Notes under the pieces: generated by a model
Database searches by the model: none
What the model saw: the letters and a program-made list of their open reading frames with translations, nothing else
What the model was told of the DNA's origin: nothing
In this document: positions 58,097-64,000 of the stretch, one piece after another
Layout of the letters: each line of letters starts with the position of its first letter
Numbering within the stretch: the first letter of the stretch is position 1
Source of the DNA: Lomentospora prolificans
Lineage: Eukaryota > Ascomycota > Sordariomycetes > Microascales > Microascaceae
Direction: 5' to 3'
Length of the DNA stretch: 64,000 nt
NCBI GenBank assembly: GCA_029532625.1
Contig: JARFXM010000008.1
Location: 124,001-188,000, forward strand
Translations under genes and position numbers: made by a program

Positions 58097-58531
58097 CTTG
58101 ATATCGCTGAGGAGACGCGACTTGAAGAAGGACAGGCAAGCAGAAAATGCTGCCAATGAGTAGTTTTGAATTCGAAGTGGAAGGGGATGTGCGAGATTCG
58201 GTCTCAATCGGGCATGCCTGCACTCATTAGAGGATATGATACGCGAGGATGTGCTGGTTATCCGCCATCTCGATCCTTCCAGTGGGCCGGAATGCCGGGG
58301 GGAGTTGTCGGTGATCACGTTATTACGCACCGCGGACGTGGCTTTGTTATAATAATAATATGTTATTACTAGTCGTCTTGAAAGCCTACTTTCAATTGCT
58401 ACAGTTGAGAATAAAAACAGCCCCCGTCTGCAGGTTTCATGTATTAGTTAACAACGCCCACGGCCGACTGACAGCTTCTATCGGTTTGGTTGTTGGCAAC
58501 GCGCCATACGGAGACAATTTTCTCTTCCTCG

Positions 58532-58892
58532 CTAGGGAGTTTGAAGTCGAGAGGGGAAGGTGAGGAATGCAACTATGCCAAGGACTAACGTAACCACGCT
58601 GGTAACCTACATCATGTAGGTCATTGTTAGCAAATAATGCTTTATACACTAGGCACCATAAACAAACCAATACAATGTTGTCTCGAATCGTACTCACCGC
58701 AGGCAGAAGGCAAGAGGTAATCTTCCTCCTCGCAATCACGTCTCGGCGGGCCGGATCAATCACCTGCGACCGGGGGAAGTATTCAAGACCGATATATGTA
58801 TAAACGGCAACTTGGTTCTGGGCAAGGGTGATAACTTCGCCCTTTAGTTGTTTCTCGGTGCTATTATCGGAATCACTCTTGCTCTGCGACAT
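58532..58892 (-). CDS. Small predicted single-pass membrane protein
   Basis: Two exons, 58698..58892 and 58532..58606, are joined by a 91-nt intron with a strong GTGAGT donor, GCTAACA branch site and ATGTAG acceptor, giving 89 residues. The first 60 residues are polar (MSQSKSDSDNSTEKQLKGE, then IDPARRDVIARRK). The splice creates a clean hydrophobic segment, CLLPAVTSVVTLVLGIVAFL, followed by a short tail, i.e. a tail-anchored or type II layout. The start has a CACCATG context. That splicing yields a transmembrane helix, while the unspliced frame does not, supports the model. No homologous family is recognised. It could also be the surviving 5' part of a longer damaged gene. Confidence 0.45.
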
Positions 58893-61318
58893 GGTGTAGG
58901 GAGATCATCCGGCGCAACCTAAAAGTCGTAAGATTAGAAGCGAAAGTAGTAGCGCGCGAATGGACATCTCACAGTGATATTCTCTATATCTTCATCCGAC
59001 ATTCTTCGCGGTCGATACTTTCCTCGAGTCTCAGTCGTACCACCTATCTAATCCGGCGATGACCATCTAGTCCCCGGCTCTGCGAACTGGCAAATGATAA
59101 GATAACCAACCACGATAGAGTAATAAATTGCAGGGATATCAACGATCCATCGCGGTTATGAGGATGACCTCTCGGTCAGCTCCATTAAGGTTATCTCAAA
59201 CAGGGAAATGCAGATAGGAGGAAGATAGAGACAGATATCCTACCTATATAAGCTTCAGCCCAAGTCAGTCTATCTGCCGGGGTTGTTACCACTTGATTAG
59301 GGTTCAACCCTTGTTGGCATCGGAAGGCAACGTGCGCCGTCTAGCTTGCGGCGAAGAGTTTCCAGAACCTCTACAGTACGATTTAGTTGCTTTCACGGGC
59401 GGCACGTTTAACCACGCCGATGATAACCCCTCTTCCAAGAGGCCCAAACTATGGAGGTTGTGCTGGTGTTTGGGGGGTGGGAGCAATCAAATTGTTCACT
59501 TTTCTTCGCTGGGGGGTAATTGGGGGTTGTTGCTGGGCGGTCCTCGGGTAAGAAAATCATCGCAAAGAGGTCGTTGGGTTGCTGTTTTCTTTGTTTACTA
59601 TATAAATGCAGTTAGGTGGACGTTTGAGGAGCTTGATCTATTAAGAGAAACGCTGCAGCACCTTTGGTTGTGGTTCAACAGTTATATGCTGTTCCGAATG
59701 AATTGCCAGCGTTATCTCAGAATTGGCAGCCCGCTGACTATATTATTATGTTAATCCTTGCCTAGAAACTTTACACAAGTTTCACAAGCGGATCGTGACT
59801 GAGTTGACGCCCGGGTTCACGTCATTAGCCAAGAACAACGAAATCCTTCTCTCTGACTCGAGAATTCGAGATGGCCTTGTAAAGAATCTACCTCAGACGG
59901 TAGCTAACGATAGCGAGGGTTCGCTCACACCGTTGTTCTCAGGGATCTAATATAGCCAGCTAATAGCGCACATATGGGGAGCCAGTACGAGGCGAGCTCG
60001 TGGGGTGGGTAAGCAGGGCTTGAAAGTGCTATTTTGTTTGAACAATCATGTCGATCTTATCGTCGGAATAGCAAAAGTCGAATCTATGCGTCTAATAGGA
60101 ACGTAATTCCAAGTTTATTTTGCAGCAGAATAGTACGTATTCTTGCCAACCCTTAGTTCCAAGTATACGCCATGGTCCTAGTCAATCATGAGCTCAGTTC
60201 GAAAGACTTGCACATTGACAAGTGAAAGACTTTAGTATTAGTTTATACTCCCGGAGCACGATAAAAGTCCAGATATCACTCGCCGCCGCATAGCCAGAGA
60301 TAATAGTCAATACCATCAACCGTCACCTTTCCCATAATTTTGGTAAGTTCTACAGCCAGCAAAAACGAAATTCAGCCCCACCTCCAGCTTAGTATCATCT
60401 CGGACCGATCCACCTAGGCCATCAATATCGAGGCGTCTGTCCGGACTTATCATCACACTCCTCCTGACACATTCTGCCAAGGCAGGATATGGTGGCTTTA
60501 GGGTCCAACCGTTTCACGACCAGAGACAGCATATATGAACGCTCGCTCCAGGGAACTAGGAATCCCATTTCCTCGTAAAGTCATGATTACTTGAACGAGC
60601 TACAAGATACCTCCGTTCCGACGCGTATCAAGATAAACTTCAGACCGCGAGCGCCGGTCTGGGACTAGGCCTCCGCCTTATCTCACAATCCGCGTCCATC
60701 ACCTTTTTCACTCTTTCACGGAAGAGGAAGCGAATTCTGTCGATTGAGTGGTAGTCGAGGCCATACAGCCGTGGAGCGAGGAAGCTTTTGGTGTAGGCAT
60801 CGGATAATAGGCAAAGGGGCCGATAAGACAAATCTGTTCCATCAATCATAGATGTGAGATTCCAAAAAGCCCGTCCAACAGCACAATGTCAAATCATGCG
60901 GCGAAATGGAGCATGGAACAATGTCACACTTAGAAACCAACACACAAAGGCCGAGGAAGAACAAAAAAAAAGCGTGAACGTAACAAGGTATCTCTGAGAA
61001 AGCCTACCGACTCCTTGACACATATTCCATGAGAAAATTCACTCCGTGACCAATCCGATACCCTCCGAGTTTCCCTATCTAATGCATTGCAACAAGTAAT
61101 AAAGCGCGGGAAAGGGAAAAGAGAGAAAAAAAAAACCGAATATAAAAGCCTCCCTGACGCCGCTTGTGTTCTAGAGTCCGACCGCCCCTCCCTTGATCCT
61201 TATGCTTTCCGTGCCATTAAAAAGAAGAAATAAAGAGCCCAGGTATTCGTGCTATCCGATGCGTGAAGAGAGAAAGAAAAAAAGGAAAAGTGTTGGGAAA
61301 ACCCGTAGTGGCAAAAGC
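58893..61318. other. Intergenic region, 2.4 kb
   Basis: No supportable gene. It holds the promoter of the small membrane-protein gene on the left and the 3' flank of the RING gene on the right. A plus-strand stretch near 59,790-59,950 reads like coding sequence (SLAKNNEILLSDSRIRDG) for about 50 codons but has no start and no recognisable family. Confidence 0.45.
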
Positions 61319-62432
61319 CTAGAGGAAAATGCCTACCCAGGCTCCCTTGTTGGTGACTTCGGATTTGCAATCATCGACGGCACAGAAAACCTTGGACTGA
61401 GGGGTCAGATTCGAAGAGCCGTCGGCTGCTCGAAACGGGGACTGGTTCTTGGTGGTGGGTCGTCGGTTTTCGAAGCAGCTTTGGCAATAAACCTACGCCG
61501 ATGGGTCACGTTAGCAGCTATCGTCAACTAGGAAGGAGCAGCCAAGTGATTTGCAACCCCGAATGGCGTGAAATTTCAAAGGGAAAAACACTTACGTGCC
61601 CACAGGCTTTGACGGCCCAGAAATGGTGCTCCCCCTTATCACGCTTAGCGCGCTTCTTGCCGTTCTCCTCCTTGCCTTCGGTGGGATCGTACTCTAGCTC
61701 CTCATCACAGGCGGGACAGATGACGACCACGTCTTCACCTGTGTCCCGTGTGAATCCTTCGCGGGCGGGAGGCACCGACATTCTAGGGGGTGGGGGAGGA
61801 ACAGGAGCGGGAGGAAAGGCGGGGTGGTGGTAATCGAGGTGGACGTTGTCGATAGGATTGTGGTCTGGGGCGTTTCCCATAAAGTGTCGAAGAGCTTGGG
61901 CGCCGCGATACCTTCCTGGTGTGGCAGCGTCTCCGAAAACATTCAGGGCATTGAGGTATTCCAAAGCGTCGGGAAACATTCGGGGAATGAAGGGTCTTTG
62001 GCGTTCCGCAAATGGAAGTCGCCGTCTACCTGGGGCCAAGTTGGGTAGACCATGGTGTGGATTGGCGTTTGGTTCGAGGGTAGGTGCGGGGTTCATTGGG
62101 AGACGAAGGAGGTTCGGGTCCGGCGAGGGCTCCCGCGTGAGGTCAATCACAAGATTGTCTACATCGGTGTGGTTTCCTGCTAGGGTGCTGCTGTCTGTGC
62201 GGTTGAGAGAAGGAGGGCTTCGTCGCAGGGAGTTGGTTCGTCGGGCTCGGAGGCTACCGAAGGATTGTTCTCGGCGGGGAGGTCTGGTTATGGGGGGGCT
62301 ATCAGGCTCGTCTGTGAGATCGATCACGGTGGGTTGAGGCGGGTTCCTCGGCCGGGTATCGAGCCAGGCGACCTCGACCTCGACTAGTTCGTCGACCTGC
62401 GAGGCCATGGTGGGCGATTTTGTTTCGCTCAA
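61319..62432 (-). CDS. RING-finger protein with two SUMO-interacting motifs (STUbL-like)
   Basis: Two exons, 61596..62432 and 61319..61492, join at phase 0 over a 103-nt intron, giving 336 residues (328 from the second ATG at 62408). Residues 36-40 and 95-99 both read VIDLT followed by acidic/Ser residues (DEPDSP, REPSPD), classical SUMO-interacting motifs. The C-terminus is a RING-type zinc domain: CPAC at 239-242, then about 34 residues, then ACGHVYCQSC (C277, H279, C282, C285), and a last pair in FCAVDDC. The intron lies inside the conserved CGH-VYC block. Paired SIMs plus a RING is the plan of SUMO-targeted ubiquitin ligases such as Slx5/Rfp1, which ubiquitinate SUMO-modified nuclear proteins in genome maintenance. 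Function is inferred from this plan, not from overall identity. Confidence 0.88.
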
Positions 62433-63719
62433 GTGCTGGGTGAGGGAGATGGGAGAACTCGGAATTACTAGTCGATCGACAAGCTAGATATGCTCTCGAA
62501 GAGCAGAAAAGCGTCCAGTCTGTTCTAGAGTTGGAAGTTTGTCGAAGGGACAAAGGAGTCCATTCGAGAAGTCGAGCGGGGGAGGGAGTGGCCTGGGCAG
62601 GTGGAGAAAGGCAGGCGCGCGGCAGACGTCGTTCGTCCAAATGGAAATTAATCGAGAGTCGTGAAGGTGAAGAATGCGTTTTCTGGCGGCAGCCTGTTGT
62701 GGTGATGGGGTCGTGTTGGTTCAGCTCCAGGCCGCACAGCTCCAATTCTCGCAGGGGCTTAGGCGTCAGGACATGGAAGGGGGTTCAAAGGCCAGCGGGA
62801 GATGTGGGCGTGTCTCCTTCAATATTGCCCACTGCTAAAATCCCTGGTGTTTCTGGTGGCAATGGACATGGGCAACGGCTGGAGATTAGGTAAGCTTCCT
62901 AGAGCGGCTGGCAATTGGTACCAGCTCGTCGGAATTGGAACAAGTTTGAGCTCAGTGAAAGCTCTTGGAGGCTGCGCCAGCATATCGACACCGTGACCAC
63001 ACTTTGGTTCTGGCACGTTGCTCATCAGGAGACGTCCGCTGCACCGTCCGCCAGCTGTAAGGCACTGCTGACGATTCGGCCTGGCCGGGCCTATTAATTA
63101 ACCCATTCCGAATCTCCGGGATCGAACTTGAAAGTTTCTCTGGTTCGCCAGCTGAATAAACTTGGGTCGCCTCCATGTTAAGTTTTCTACCAGCGAAAAT
63201 CGGCGATGCATGGTTTTGAAATGTCAAAAGTATTCATGACATCACAATCCACACAATGTAATGTTTCTATTTCCGGCCGACTAGCGGACGCGGCAGGCGG
63301 CCTGGCAATGGCAACACATTGAGTCCAGCAAATGCCGCCATCATGATACAGGCATGGGCCGGTCCATTTAAAGTTGTATCAATCAATTGATGGTCTGATG
63401 AGCATCACTCTGGGGAGTCACCACACATTCAGCAATGCAAACTGTATCCGCCAGTGATATCCGCACCAAATGAATTGATCAACTTTAGGTAGAGTCTAAC
63501 AAGCAGCATAGAACCTTGCAAGTAGGTAACCACATATCGCAGCCAGAAGCCTGGCAATTCATGTTTAAAAATGTTCTGTCCTTGGAGAGGCGCTATTCTA
63601 CACCCATTGCGTTCCAACACCCTTTTTTATATCTCGAAAAAAAGAGAAGCTGTTCCCCGATAGTAAATTAAAAACTGTACAAACTGTACGCCTCTCCTAT
63701 TGTTTTGCACCCCCTCCCT
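62433..63719. promoter_or_regulatory. Intergenic region upstream of the RING gene
   Basis: About 1.3 kb between two minus-strand genes. It contains the RING gene promoter (right after 62432) and the 3' untranslated region of Prp19. No gene seen. Confidence 0.5.
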
Positions 63720-64000
63720 CTACTCCTTGGCAGCAAGAACAGTAACGACACCCTCTGTATTAACAGCCACCAACTTCTTTCCATCAGCACCCCACCGGAT
63801 CCCCGAGCTCGCGAACGAGCTCCTCAAAGGCTCCGACCACGACTTGGAGCTCTTGGCGTATTGTTGCACAGTCACACCGCTGGCGCCAGCCGTCGCCAGG
63901 AACTGGCCGCTATAGTCCCACGCGAGCGACTGCACGGAGCCGCCAATCTCGAGGACCTTAGCCTTAGCGGCATCGCCCTCCTTGCGCAGATCGAAGACGG
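63720..64000 (-). CDS. prp19: Prp19 splicing factor/E3 ligase, C-terminal end only
   Basis: The frame runs in from the right edge and ends at 63720. The visible 93 residues are the last blades of the Prp19 WD40 propeller: FDLRKEGDAAKAKVLEIGG, SVQSLAWDYSGQFLATAG, ASGVTVQQYAK, SGIRWGADGKKLVAVNTEG. Prp19 is the core of the nineteen complex, a nuclear U-box ubiquitin ligase needed for spliceosome activation. The U-box, coiled coil and earlier propeller blades lie outside the window. The sequence matches fungal Prp19 closely in the parts recalled. Confidence 0.93.
   Translation of the reverse strand, partial: VFDLRKEGDAAKAKVLEIGGSVQSLAWDYSGQFLATAGASGVTVQQYAKSSKSWSEPLRSSFASSGIRWGADGKKLVAVNTEGVVTVLAAKE

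Noticed and set aside
1..64000. CRISPR arrays, operons or prokaryotic phage modules
   Set aside because: No direct-repeat/spacer pattern is present and every recognisable gene is eukaryotic with spliceosomal introns.

Overview
The window is nuclear DNA of a filamentous ascomycete (Pezizomycotina, most likely a sordariomycete; the class is inference). The evidence is short spliceosomal introns of about 45-110 nt with GTRNGT donors and CTAAC-type branch sites, GC-rich third positions in conserved genes, fungal-only families (DUF3176, DUF5672, a DUF7924-like protein, NLR-type TPR remnants), secreted plant-polymer enzymes, and AT-rich decayed transposons with C-to-T / G-to-A changes of the kind left by repeat-induced point mutation (RIP). 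Exon joins were worked out by hand from splice signals and reading phase; no RNA evidence was available.

Layout. 1-10.4 kb: a multi-pass membrane protein cut by the window edge (-), a small cysteine-containing GPI-anchored secreted protein (+), a DUF5672 type II membrane protein (-) and an EthD-domain protein (-), separated by long gene-poor stretches. 10.4-19.4 kb is an AT-rich repeat block. It holds a 191-bp captured fragment of a gene found intact at 23 kb, a RIP-damaged LTR with a nested insertion, an NLR-type TPR remnant, an intact cupin gene, a solo LTR with a perfect 5-bp target duplication, and a decayed piggyBac-like transposase. 19.9-35.7 kb is an accessory region: a GMC oxidoreductase with an unusual acidic tail, a tubby-like protein, a CE2/SGNH esterase, a DUF7924-like protein, a GH6 (cellobiohydrolase-family) protein that appears to have lost its catalytic acids, and a tyrosinase. 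39-64 kb is the conserved core: a DHCR24-like FAD enzyme, Rrb1 (ribosome assembly), a WDR44-like WD40 protein, Dom34/Pelota (ribosome rescue), an aldo-keto reductase, a fungal protein with repeated STQDL motifs, tRNA-His(GTG), a degraded DUF3176 gene with a small membrane-protein gene beside it, a RING protein with two SUMO-interacting motifs, and the 3' end of Prp19 (splicing).

How the genes relate. The core genes are housekeeping and unrelated to each other in pathway. The 20-36 kb group (GMC oxidase, CE2 esterase, GH6-like protein, tyrosinase) is rich in secreted enzymes typical of polysaccharide and phenolic chemistry, but the genes lie on both strands with large gaps, so joint regulation is only a hypothesis. 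The strongest leads are the GH6 pseudoenzyme, which keeps all four disulfide cysteines, the tRNA-derived (SINE-like) insertion in its first intron, and the GMC enzyme with an altered active site and acidic tail.
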